From Aneurinibacillus terranovensis DSM 18919 (lineage in GTDB: Bacteria > Bacillota > Bacilli > Aneurinibacillales > Aneurinibacillaceae): DNA of 42,288 nt. Location: assembly GCF_000430625.1 (NCBI RefSeq), contig NZ_AUMJ01000052.1:1-42288 (forward strand), in the 5' to 3' direction. Shown here in pieces: positions 16,436-23,666 of the stretch. The notes beneath the pieces were generated by a model, which was given only the letters and a program-made list of their open reading frames with translations, made no database searches and was not told the origin of the DNA. Position numbers and translations under genes: made by a program. Every line of letters starts with the position of its first letter. The stretch's first letter is position 1.

Positions 16436-17635
16436 TCACTCCTTACTCCATGGTAGTTTGAAACCTTCTCCCTTTTTTCCTGTGGAAGCTAATGTGGGGA
16501 AAAACACCTGCAACCACTCCCTGACGGATTCTTGATGTACAGATAACCCCTTGGCTTTAAAGGGATTTTCGTTTTGCAATAAACAGTTTTCAAATTGCAT
16601 CGATTCAGGGAGTTCAGGCAGGACCGGATTTTTAAACATGTCCTCAACGTTACTCCTGCCAACCTTGTATTTCCTGGAGGATCGGTTTAGCACAATTCTG
16701 ACTTTACTTGTGGAAATGTCTTTTTCCCTGAAAAACGAAAGTAAATCTTTGCTACAGCGTAATTCAAGCGTAGTAGGCGTGGTGACAAGTAAAATGGATT
16801 TGGCCATACTTAAGAGCTCTAGCGAAAGAGAAGACCAGCCTTTTCCTACGTCCACCAGTATAAAATCAAAGCAACGGCCGATATTGATGATTATTTTCTG
16901 GATGAGAGATGATGTTAATTTTCTTTGAGGGAAGGAAAGACAATGAAACCCTCCTTCCGGATACCAATACATGCCGCTATGGACTTGTTGTTCAGGAATG
17001 TTGTCTTCGCACTTCCTCCAAAACTCCTGATGTGGCCTTGGATCAAAACAGAGAGAACGCGAGACATCCCCGTTTTCACTAAAGTCGAGAAAGGCCGTCC
17101 TCCAGTCCAGCTCATGATGGACCGCTGCTGAAAGGAGAACGCCAATCGTGGTCTGGCCAACCCCTCCTTTCCCACCCGTCAACGCAAATAACGTAGAAAA
17201 ACCTCCCGTAAACAAAGGAGGTTTTTCGATAAGACTTTTGCTTTTGGTTTCAACAACCGGTTCTATTACATTTGGTTCTTTTTCCTCATTAACCGGTTCC
17301 GGTGGTTTCCCGTAAATGCTGGCCACTCTTTCTTTCACTTCTTCCCATACCCATACATCCACAGCACCTGCCGCAGTGGCCTGACGAAGAAACAAACTAC
17401 TTCGAAAGCTACTCAACACATACACATAAACATCGGAACAACTCTGAACCACGTCTTGTAAAGCATCAAAGGAACCCTCTTCATCCCAACAAAAAATCGC
17501 CGCGGCATTCTCCCTGGCGATTTGACTTACCTGAGTAAAGGATATCGTTTTGACAATGACTAAGGAGCTGAGTTCCTGCTGAAGCTTCTTGGCTTTCCCA
17601 TGATTTTGAGAAGCAAAATAGAGAATTTGTTTCAT
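16436..17635 (-). CDS. CpaE/TadZ-like MinD-family protein with altered P-loop
   Basis: This 399-residue protein has an N-terminal receiver-like region (1-110), a Pro/Glu-rich linker and a MinD/ParA fold from about 147. The deviant Walker A is GGKGGVGQTT: the signature Lys156 is present but the nucleotide-binding Lys is replaced by Gln161. FLDFSENGDVSRSL and FILVDVGKGW follow as switch-like segments. TadZ/CpaE proteins place Tad pilus machinery at cell sites, and some are atypical ATPases. A second, canonical CpaE is encoded at 32.5-33.8 kb. This copy sits between a CARDB surface protein and VirB4, so it may position the VirB4-containing complex. ATPase activity is doubtful. Confidence 0.75.
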   Translation of the reverse strand: MKQILYFASQNHGKAKKLQQELSSLVIVKTISFTQVSQIARENAAAIFCWDEEGSFDALQDVVQSCSDVYVYVLSSFRSSLFLRQATAAGAVDVWVWEEVKERVASIYGKPPEPVNEEKEPNVIEPVVETKSKSLIEKPPLFTGGFSTLFALTGGKGGVGQTTIGVLLSAAVHHELDWRTAFLDFSENGDVSRSLCFDPRPHQEFWRKCEDNIPEQQVHSGMYWYPEGGFHCLSFPQRKLTSSLIQKIIINIGRCFDFILVDVGKGWSSLSLELLSMAKSILLVTTPTTLELRCSKDLLSFFREKDISTSKVRIVLNRSSRKYKVGRSNVEDMFKNPVLPELPESMQFENCLLQNENPFKAKGLSVHQESVREWLQVFFPTLASTGKKGEGFKLPWSKE

Positions 17636-17662
17636 GCGATCTTCTCCTTTCTTGAGAAGGGT

Positions 17663-19627
17663 TTACTTATTCGGTAAAACTTTCGTTTTTGACCAATAAA
17701 CCCGAACGGTTCCATTGGCCACATTGTTTCCATGATTCTCTTCGTCCACAGCATCATCATAGTTCACCTCTTCTGTCACATGGATATCAAGATAAGCATT
17801 TTCCGGATAGGGAGATTGATAAGAGGTCCCAAAAGCTTTGTAATCGGGCGTCGGTACTTCAATATGTACCAATTTTCCAGGACGCATCGATGTTACTTTT
17901 TGTTCGAATTTCTGGTTGTATCCTGGATAGCTCACCGTAATTCTCACGCTGCTTGTTACCGGGATCTCTATTGGGTTCCCGTCCTCATCATAAATGTAGA
18001 AACCACCATTTTTCACAAAGCAATCAATCGGCGTGGTTTTGACAAAACGTAAGTTTGACTGGCCCACTGGAATTTCAGCCGCTAAATCGTAAGCACCTGG
18101 AGTAGAAACAGGGGGCCTTACGGGTTTTTTAACTACAGCTGGAACAGATATATCCTTGACGTTATCCGTATAGGTCGTTTCATCGGATGGGTTATCATGA
18201 TTAGGATTGATTGTGGCCTGCAGATGGACGGTATTTTGCAAAGGTATCGAAAAAGAAAAGGTGAGCGTCTGCTGCTGACCGGCCCCGAGTGTCACCGTTT
18301 GGCTCATGGGAGAGTTCCCATCTACGGCAAGGACAACGGGAGACGACATCGTACTGTCAGAATCATTTTCTACCACTACGGTCGCCGTACCCGTCTTTCC
18401 TTGCTCTAAGGACGAGGGATTCACGGTTAGACTTACCACCTTCAAATTGTGCAGTTTTTTTGGCACGTAATCAATCGTCTGATAGACATACCGCCCGAAA
18501 CCGTCCGTCACATACAAGGTTACTTTGTTTATAGGTTTCGATGGATCGAGAACGCTTGCGACATCGGCAGCGGAGATGGTGCCTTTCGCTTCCCCTACGT
18601 CTTTCCCTACATAATCCCCGCTGCCGGGCACCGGCATGGATTTAAAATTCATTGCCGAATTCTGTTCGTCCGGGAAAAAGGCGTACCAATGTTTCCAGTA
18701 ATCATTAAAGTCCTTAATCGCTGTATTGCCGGCAAAGGTATCGGCCATGTTGCCGATGAGTTCCGCTTTCACCTTGGCGCCTCCTACCCCGTAAGCTGAT
18801 ACGTCATAGGCGATATCCCCATTGGGAAGAACCTGAAAGCTGCCGGGCTTAATCGTGGGCCATGCGCTCGTGTATTCCTGGTACGTGCCCATTGGCTGCG
18901 AAAAGTAGTTGTAATAGTATGTGTCGTCCCCGGGAGCACCGGTATACGGCGGAATACCCGGCGGAAGGACGATATCGGAACCATAGGACCCGGCCCCCGC
19001 AAGATTGGCCACCCAGGATGAGTTGATGAATAGGGACTTTCCAAGGGTTGAGTCTGTCGCTACATAAAAATACTTTTTATCGTTGGGGTCTATGTTTTGC
19101 ACATTCCCATTTGCGGAATCCAAGTCATGCTTCACGCGAGCCCACATGTAGTCAAAATTGCCGCCGTACACCTTCGCGTAGGTATCGACCATCGCTCTAG
19201 CGTTGTCGTAGATTTCCTGTGCAAAGCTACCAGTAACAGGGTCAATATTATCCGAATTACCCAAATACCTAAGCATGTAACCGTTAACCTTTGCCAACGC
19301 CTGTTTTTGTTCTTGTGACCAGGAATCTTCCGGTAACAACTCCCACTTCGTATCTTGAAAGGATGTAGAAGCTGGAGATTGTGCATTGGATGGCAACTTT
19401 GTGGACGGGTCAACCTTGAAATTTGCGAACTCCGCACGGGCAGATATCCTATAATCTTGCGGAAGATTCGAAGAAGTAAAATCACCTTTCATAATCACTT
19501 TATCCCCATATTTGATTCCCAACGGCTGATACATCATATCTGCCAGCGCTGTGACAGGCTGGAGAACCAGAAGGCTTGCCGCCGTAAGAAGACTGCCCCA
19601 TTTTCGAATCGTTTTTTTTCTCTGCAT
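17663..19627 (-). CDS. secreted CARDB-domain protein
   Basis: The ATG at 19627 follows GAGGAG. An upstream in-frame start would extend the protein by 28 residues but lacks a ribosome site. The signal peptide is MQRKKTIRKWGSLLTAASLL followed by VLQPVTALA. The long region of about 30-410 is beta-rich, with many Tyr, Pro and Gly residues and no family I recognise. Residues about 410-500 form a CARDB-type adhesion fold (LTVNPSSLEQGKTGTATVVV, then TVTLGAGQQQTLTFSFSI). About 130 more beta-rich residues end in TVRVYWSKTKV. It opens an operon with TadZ-like, VirB4-like and YdjM-like genes, so it probably acts at the cell surface as part of the mating or pilus complex. No sortase motif or lipobox is present. 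Confidence 0.7.
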   Translation of the reverse strand: MQRKKTIRKWGSLLTAASLLVLQPVTALADMMYQPLGIKYGDKVIMKGDFTSSNLPQDYRISARAEFANFKVDPSTKLPSNAQSPASTSFQDTKWELLPEDSWSQEQKQALAKVNGYMLRYLGNSDNIDPVTGSFAQEIYDNARAMVDTYAKVYGGNFDYMWARVKHDLDSANGNVQNIDPNDKKYFYVATDSTLGKSLFINSSWVANLAGAGSYGSDIVLPPGIPPYTGAPGDDTYYYNYFSQPMGTYQEYTSAWPTIKPGSFQVLPNGDIAYDVSAYGVGGAKVKAELIGNMADTFAGNTAIKDFNDYWKHWYAFFPDEQNSAMNFKSMPVPGSGDYVGKDVGEAKGTISAADVASVLDPSKPINKVTLYVTDGFGRYVYQTIDYVPKKLHNLKVVSLTVNPSSLEQGKTGTATVVVENDSDSTMSSPVVLAVDGNSPMSQTVTLGAGQQQTLTFSFSIPLQNTVHLQATINPNHDNPSDETTYTDNVKDISVPAVVKKPVRPPVSTPGAYDLAAEIPVGQSNLRFVKTTPIDCFVKNGGFYIYDEDGNPIEIPVTSSVRITVSYPGYNQKFEQKVTSMRPGKLVHIEVPTPDYKAFGTSYQSPYPENAYLDIHVTEEVNYDDAVDEENHGNNVANGTVRVYWSKTKVLPNK

Positions 19628-19654
19628 TTTATCATCTCCTCTCTTTAATTGGGT

Positions 19655-19685
19655 AAAAAAATACCGCACCTCCATGAGATGCGGT
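19655..19685 (-). terminator. terminator after the SLH protein gene
   Basis: On the minus strand ACCGCATCTC pairs with GAGGTGCGGT around ATG and is followed by ATTTTTTT. The hairpin begins 6 bp beyond the stop codon of the SLH gene and separates it from the CARDB operon. Confidence 0.85.
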
Positions 19686-19691
19686 TTAAAC

Positions 19692-20741
19692 CTACTTCTG
19701 AAAGTTTTCAATTAGAATGTCATTTACCTTTATTCCATTGATGTTGTTATAGTAAGCATAGGCATCACCAACCCCTGATGTACCGTGCCCCTGGTAATAT
19801 ACTCCCATACCAAAAAAATTGGTCTTCGGAATTTCTACCGTTGAGGGGACCACCGGATTCTTGGTATTCGTTCCGTAATCCACATGCCCTGTTCCCCAGC
19901 CGATGGTTATTAAATAGCCCTTTTCGATGGGTGGCAACGTGATTTTCACCTTGTCGCCTTCCACCACGGCTCCCTTCGCGGATTGATACAGCAGCCGTGC
20001 ATATTTGGCTATTGTGCCATCAGGGACGTTCGGGTTTTGTAATGCATTTGCTGCACGTTCAAGATTTTGTTCAATCGTGGGATTCGTTGGCTGTGGCGCA
20101 GGTTGAGGCACGGGTGGTGCCAGTTGTGACAGCGGTGGGATCAGCGCCGGATCAGACGGTTGAGCCGGGCGGGCTCTCAGCTCGGTTAGGCCCTGCTGTT
20201 TCGCCGTTTTGATAAACTGCACAGCTTCCGCGCGTGTCAGGTAATCGCTAGCCTTATATGCTTCGATGCTGACCTGGCTTGGATCTTTCCCCTTCGCCAA
20301 CCCCTTGGCCAGAAGATATTTAACAGCATCATCTCCTGTGTAGTTCACCCCAGTGGCTCCGGCGAGAATTTCCGCCACTTGACCGCGGTTGATTTTCCAC
20401 CCCCGTGCCGTCAGATTATCCGCCCCTTGCGTGGGATAGTTCATCTTCTGCGCGAACGCATAGTAGCCGCTGTCCCAACGGGCATCGGTTTTCGCTTGTA
20501 CCCCGGCAAACGAATTGACAAGCATGGCAAGGAATTCGTCTTCGCTTACCTGATTATCCGGATGGAAGGTGCCATCCGGGTAGCCGTGTACGACATGGTT
20601 TTGCGTTCCCCACGTAATGGTATTTTTCGCCCAGTGGTTGGCTGGAATATCTTTAAAGGATTCCGCGTAGGCGAACAGCGGGGTAAAGGCTGTGGCCGCA
20701 ACGATTGTGCCAAACGTAGCCATTTTTAACGCACGTTTCAT
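19692..20741 (-). CDS. S-layer homology (SLH) domain protein
   Basis: The 349-residue protein has a signal peptide (MKRALKMATFGTIVAATAFT, cleavage near YAES) followed by SLH repeats. The first is clear (FKDIPANHWAKNTITWGTQN, HGYPDGTFHPDNQVSEDEFL). A second is diverged (WKINRGQVAEILAG, LLAKGLAKG) and a third ends in YLTRAEAVQFIKT. A Pro/Gln-rich linker (about 195-220) leads to a C-terminal domain of about 125 residues that I cannot name. SLH domains bind pyruvylated secondary wall polymer, which anchors the protein to the host wall. The ATG follows AAAGGAGG. A terminator closes the gene, so it is a single transcription unit upstream of the VirB4 operon. Confidence 0.85.
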   Translation of the reverse strand: MKRALKMATFGTIVAATAFTPLFAYAESFKDIPANHWAKNTITWGTQNHVVHGYPDGTFHPDNQVSEDEFLAMLVNSFAGVQAKTDARWDSGYYAFAQKMNYPTQGADNLTARGWKINRGQVAEILAGATGVNYTGDDAVKYLLAKGLAKGKDPSQVSIEAYKASDYLTRAEAVQFIKTAKQQGLTELRARPAQPSDPALIPPLSQLAPPVPQPAPQPTNPTIEQNLERAANALQNPNVPDGTIAKYARLLYQSAKGAVVEGDKVKITLPPIEKGYLITIGWGTGHVDYGTNTKNPVVPSTVEIPKTNFFGMGVYYQGHGTSGVGDAYAYYNNINGIKVNDILIENFQK

Positions 20742-20858
20742 CGTAATGCCTCCTTTGCTTGAATATGTATGATGTCAATGGCAGTCGCCTCTTGAAGTCG
20801 TTATACAGTTTTTTACACACTACTATTTTACAATGGAATTTTAAGAAAAACAGTACAT

Positions 20859-20876
20859 AAAAAGTTCGCGATTTTT
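20859..20876. repeat. 18-bp repeat, left copy
   Basis: AAAAAGTTCGCGATTTTT occurs here and again at 22324-22341 in the same orientation with no difference. It contains the palindrome TCGCGA between A and T runs. The two copies bracket the XRE regulator, the coupled pair and the IS5-type remnant. Confidence 0.8.
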
Positions 20877-20911
20877 CATGTTGCAAAAAAACTTTAAAAT
20901 GGATAATGTAT

Positions 20912-20930
20912 AGTTAAATATATTTTAACT
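20912..20930. promoter_or_regulatory. candidate operator 1 for the XRE regulator
   Basis: AGTTAAATATATTTTAACT is a perfect 7-5-7 palindrome about 50 bp upstream of the regulator's start, in the region between it and the divergent SLH gene. It shares the half-site AGTTAA with the palindrome at 20943-20961, about three helical turns away. Confidence 0.55.
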
Positions 20931-20942
20931 TATGTATATTTT

Positions 20943-20961
20943 AGTTAAAAATAACTTAACT
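20943..20961. promoter_or_regulatory. candidate operator 2 for the XRE regulator
   Basis: AGTTAA and TTAACT flank a 7-bp spacer (20943-20948 and 20956-20961), repeating the half-sites of operator 1. It lies about 20 bp upstream of the regulator's start codon, so occupancy would be autoregulatory. Confidence 0.5.
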
Positions 20962-20979
20962 GTCAAAGGGCGATTTCAA

Positions 20980-21237
20980 ATGATTGAAAAAAAATTTTTC
21001 GCTGAACGCTTACAAAAACTGCGAATAGAAAAAGGAATTATGGCAAAAGATGTAGCCGACCAAATCAAGGTTACAAAGCCGGCGATTAGTATTTACGAAG
21101 CGGGAAAGGGGTTTCCAACTGTTGAAAAGCTTGCGGCGCTGGCCGACTATTTCAGAGTAAGCGTAGATTACCTTATTGGCCGTTCGGATGATCCCACATT
21201 ACATTCTCCTAGAAAAAACGACACCTCTGATTGTTAA
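20980..21237 (+). CDS. XRE-family transcriptional regulator
   Basis: The 85-residue protein is one of few plus-strand genes. It carries a Cro/C1 helix-turn-helix over residues 6-62: FAERLQKLRIEKGIMAKDVA, then ISIYEAGKGFPTVEKLAALA and YFRVSVDYLIGRSD, the standard ending of this repressor type. The ATG at 20980 is chosen with AAAGGG 10 bases upstream; an in-frame ATG at 20932 lacks a ribosome site and would overlap both candidate operators. The short C-terminus suggests a DNA-binding-only repressor. It faces the SLH gene divergently and could control both directions. Confidence 0.85.
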   Translation: MIEKKFFAERLQKLRIEKGIMAKDVADQIKVTKPAISIYEAGKGFPTVEKLAALADYFRVSVDYLIGRSDDPTLHSPRKNDTSDC

Positions 21238-21250
21238 GGTGTCGTTTTTA
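21213..21250. terminator. bidirectional terminator after the XRE gene
   Basis: AAAAACGACACC (21214-21225) pairs with GGTGTCGTTTTT (21238-21249) in a 12-bp perfect stem with A and T runs on both sides. It spans the XRE stop codon and also faces the convergent minus-strand gene ending at 21261. Confidence 0.85.
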
Positions 21251-21260
21251 GATATATACA

Positions 21261-21611
21261 TTAATGAATTATTTTTCTTTTAAATACTTCCGATTTGGTT
21301 GTGTAACTTCTCGCTACATGAGGAGTTAATTTTCCTGCAATTACTTTATCGAGATGCCACCACCATTCCTCATCGGGTTCGGTACTCATTGTAAAATCAT
21401 AAACTTCATTGATATGATGATATTTTTTTTCAGCATTTCGTAATAAAACGCGGTCAAACCTTCTGACAGCTGCTTTTTCTGAAGTAGATAGTTCTTGCCA
21501 GCGTCTATGAATTTTGCTTCGTCGGTGCAACATGTCAACTGCCTCAAACGGACTAGTATCATAATTATTAACTGAATTACCATAAATACGAATGGACCGT
21601 CTAAAACTCAT
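21261..21611 (-). CDS. hypothetical protein, downstream member of a coupled pair
   Basis: The start at 21611 follows GGAGGTG and overlaps the upstream gene's stop codon by 11 bases, so translation is coupled. The 116-residue product is basic, with an N-terminal MSFRRSIRIYGNSVNNYD, a charged helix (RRWQELSTSEKAAVRRFDRV) and an acidic Trp-rich stretch (EPDEEWWWHLDKVI). No signal peptide or membrane segment is visible. Two small coupled genes next to an XRE regulator recall toxin-antitoxin or toxin-immunity pairs, but I recognise neither family. Confidence 0.6.
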   Translation of the reverse strand: MSFRRSIRIYGNSVNNYDTSPFEAVDMLHRRSKIHRRWQELSTSEKAAVRRFDRVLLRNAEKKYHHINEVYDFTMSTEPDEEWWWHLDKVIAGKLTPHVARSYTTKSEVFKRKIIH

Positions 21612-21784
21612 TTCTACGCACCTCCTCAATTGTTCCCAAATATTTATATCCTTTTTCAGGTTTCAAATAAGCTAAATAATCGTCGGGTGGAAAAGATGTC
21701 TCCATTATGCCGTCTTCACCAAGCATAACTATCCACTTTTCATCTCCAAAAACAAAGAAGTTTTGTCGATATCCCTTAACAAGG
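21601..21784 (-). pseudogene. 5'-truncated upstream member of the coupled pair
   Basis: The remaining frame encodes about 60 residues (KGYRQNFFVFGDEKWIVMLG, then YLKPEKGYKYLGTIEEVRRN). Reading upstream, the sequence passes into transposase code in another frame near 21784 with no start codon of its own. The gene has therefore lost its beginning to an insertion, or the beginning was deleted with the IS. It overlaps the next gene's start by 11 bases. Confidence 0.6.
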
Positions 21785-22150
21785 ATGAAACGGCGGTGTC
21801 TCTTGAAATCCAGGCAAACCGATGAAGTATTGCAAGTAGGGATTTTCCGTAATTTGTTGTACCGTTTCACGGTCGCTTAGCCCTAGCCGTTGTTGGATGA
21901 TCAGGGAACCAAGCGCAACACGAACAGAAACAGCTTTTTGTCCTTTGAAGGACTTCTCAAACGATTGCGCATACTTTCCCTCTACTTTCCACCACGGAAT
22001 GAGGTTGGCTAGGATAACCCAGCGGTTTTCTTTATTCAATTTCCCACCAAAGGGTAAGAAAAAATCGTCCTGCAAAATAAGTTGGTTTTCGGTCATCTGG
22101 TACAATCCGGCAACCTCCAAGTGCAAGGTTTTTTGATGGAATTTCAACAT
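21776..22150 (-). pseudogene. IS5-type transposase, N-terminal fragment
   Basis: The 124-residue frame matches the N-terminal DUF772-type domain of IS5-group transposases: RWVILANLIPWWKVEGKYAQ, then AVSVRVALGSLIIQQRLGLS, DRETVQQITENPYLQYFIGL and PGFQETPPF. It breaks off right after PPFHP where the following gene fragment begins. The catalytic domain is absent, so it is inactive. The outer end lies near 22210. Confidence 0.75.
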
Positions 22151-22215
22151 TTCCTTGCACTTATATTCGACAAAAAATGCTCAAAACCCTTGGTTTTGCT
22201 GACTTTTTTCTTTGT
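21784..22215 (-). mobile_element. IS5-type insertion sequence remnant, 5' part
   Basis: It includes the transposase N-terminal fragment and an upstream end around 22195-22215, where AGGGTCTGCTGAA reads on the minus strand and resembles termini of this group. The 3' end is deleted and fused to a host-derived gene fragment. Confidence 0.55.
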
Positions 22216-22361
22216 TCAGCAGACCCTAATTAAAGACACTTTTTATCGGTTCATTATTTACATGTTTATTATCACTATCTGCTACTACCATAATAACACC
22301 TAAAAAGGGGCAAAAGAGTTCCAAAAAAGTTCGCGATTTTTTCTGCCTCTGGAGCCAAAAC
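22216..22361. other. non-coding gap with the second 18-bp repeat
   Basis: No gene is visible between the IS5-type remnant and the terminator of the three-gene stability operon. It contains the right copy of the 18-bp repeat at 22324-22341. Confidence 0.5.
22324..22341. repeat. 18-bp repeat, right copy
   Basis: AAAAAGTTCGCGATTTTT is identical and co-oriented with 20859-20876, 1465 bp apart. The flanks differ. Confidence 0.8.
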
Positions 22362-22392
22362 AAAAAGCGTAAAGAATAAGTCTCCACGCTTT
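22362..22392 (-). terminator. terminator of the antitoxin-Doc operon
   Basis: On the minus strand AAAGCGT pairs with ACGCTTT across a loop of about 15 bases, followed by TTGTTTT. It starts just beyond the stop codon of the third gene. Confidence 0.65.
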
Positions 22393-22393
22393 C

Positions 22394-22891
22394 TTACTTG
22401 GCCTTACTTTTTGCTCTTGCCGCTTGAGCCCTTTTGTACTGTTCTAGTTTACGTTGAACGTATGCCTTACGTTCGGCATTATGTTCATGTTCCAGGTAGT
22501 ATTGTCGAACCATACTTTGCAGCACTTTGGCCATTTCTTTTCCTACATCTTTTCGTGGAGCCTCTGCTTCAGCCATTCTTGCGACTTTATCGTAGGCTGG
22601 CTGAAAACGAAGCATTCGTGCTAAAGAACGTAAAGAAGATGGGGAAACGCCAGGAGCCAGCAACATGTAATGCAAGTCCACCAGCATTTGCTTGATTTGT
22701 GCATCTTCTAAAGCTAGTTTATAAAAATCATTCAAAGTTTCTTCACTTTTTAGCGAATACACGGCTAAAACATTCCGAAGTCGTTCGTTGGATTTGCTTT
22801 TTACAAGCAGCTCATCAAAGGAAAGAGCGTCATCGGGTACCAAATGCTTTTTCCATTGTTCCGCTATTCTTTGAAAATCATGATAACGCAT
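22394..22891 (-). CDS. helical basic protein of unknown function, third gene of the Doc operon
   Basis: The ATG at 22891 follows GAGGTGA; an upstream in-frame start at 22927 has no ribosome site. The 165-residue product is predicted all-helical with a Lys/Arg/Ala-rich C-terminus (RAQAARAKSKAK) that could bind nucleic acid. There is no signal peptide or membrane segment. It follows the Doc-like gene by 45 bp with no terminator between, so it is probably part of the same transcript. It may modulate the module. The family is not recognised. Confidence 0.65.
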   Translation of the reverse strand: MRYHDFQRIAEQWKKHLVPDDALSFDELLVKSKSNERLRNVLAVYSLKSEETLNDFYKLALEDAQIKQMLVDLHYMLLAPGVSPSSLRSLARMLRFQPAYDKVARMAEAEAPRKDVGKEMAKVLQSMVRQYYLEHEHNAERKAYVQRKLEQYKRAQAARAKSKAK

Positions 22892-22936
22892 GACGCTCAC
22901 CTCGCTTGAGCCTATACTTTGAAGCATGTTTATCTT

Positions 22937-23323
22937 TTATAAGGAATATTTTTCAAGCCATGCTGCCAATTCATCAAGACTCATCGCCTTATTTGCAACG
23001 TTTTTACATACTCGATACATTTCATCGTCATTAACCATTAAAGAATATCCATTGAGTTCCAGGAAAACCGCAGCACACCCATAAGCCGTGCGTTTATTTC
23101 CATCGACAAAATACTGCGAAGTAGCAAACCCATACATATAAACAGCGGCTTTCATAAATAAACCAGGATATTGATCTTGGCCAAAGTACCCTTGAAAAGG
23201 TTTATCGGCCATATAATCAATTAATCCTGGTTCATGTTCACCGGGCACTCCGCCGTATTTTTGGAGCATAATCTTGTGTATTTCTCGAATATCCTCTGGC
23301 TCAAGTTTCTTCCACGTACTCAA
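22937..23323 (-). CDS. Doc/Fic-family toxin (death-on-curing type)
   Basis: The 128-residue protein has the Doc layout: IREIHKIMLQKYGG, the motif region QYFVDGNKRTAYGCAAVFLE, and the C-terminal DELAAWLEKY. The family motif is HxFx(D/N)(A/G)NKR. Here the His position is Gln (QYFVDGNKR) while Phe, Asp, Gly, Asn, Lys and Arg are kept. Doc phosphorylates EF-Tu and halts translation; the effect of the missing His is uncertain. It starts at TTG 23323 with AAGGAGA upstream and overlaps the small upstream gene's stop by 4 bases, as in toxin-antitoxin operons. It probably stabilises the element. Confidence 0.85.
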   Translation of the reverse strand: MSTWKKLEPEDIREIHKIMLQKYGGVPGEHEPGLIDYMADKPFQGYFGQDQYPGLFMKAAVYMYGFATSQYFVDGNKRTAYGCAAVFLELNGYSLMVNDDEMYRVCKNVANKAMSLDELAAWLEKYSL

Positions 23324-23478
23324 TTTTTAGATAATCTCCTTAAGCCTTCATCATTTCGGTCACACACTTTATTTGTGAGGCTGCGAATTAACTGTTTTCG
23401 TTCCGTCTTATCTTCATTCACTTTTTTTGGTTTTACTTGTTCCATTGCCATTTCGTATTCCTCCTCATGATCTCTCAC
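23320..23478 (-). CDS. small antitoxin-like protein upstream of Doc
   Basis: The 52-residue ORF opens at GTG 23478, six bases after the near-perfect site GGGAGGTG. A second in-frame ATG at 23451 also has AGGAGG upstream. The sequence is very charged (MRDHEEEYEMAMEQVKPKKV, then EDKTERKQLIRSLTNKVC), with no clear Phd/AbrB DNA-binding fold. It overlaps the Doc start by 4 bases. Position and size suggest the antitoxin, probably a short helix that covers the Doc active site. The family is unrecognised. Confidence 0.65.
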   Translation of the reverse strand: MRDHEEEYEMAMEQVKPKKVNEDKTERKQLIRSLTNKVCDRNDEGLRRLSKN

Positions 23479-23666
23479 CTTTAACACCTCCCATATCCAT
23501 TATGTTCAAAATTAATGTGATTTCTATCATAGGATATGCATAGTTACAGTGTACTAGTATGAGAAACCCTTACTCTTTACACTTATCTTACCACAGTTCT
23601 TGTCCCAATCACATATTATTCTGTAGTATCTTATCGCGAGAAACATTCACCTGCTGTTTTATCGAG
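23479..23666. other. intergenic region before the antitoxin operon
   Basis: This gap separates the end of the long secretion/pilus operon from the antitoxin-Doc operon and must hold the latter's promoter. I see no strong -35/-10 pair and no clear terminator for the upstream operon. The ribosome site of the antitoxin lies at 23485-23492. Confidence 0.4.

Noticed and set aside
18784-19044. Minus-strand 86-codon ORF within the CARDB gene
   Set aside because: It is an out-of-frame shadow on the same strand as a gene with signal peptide and domain matches.
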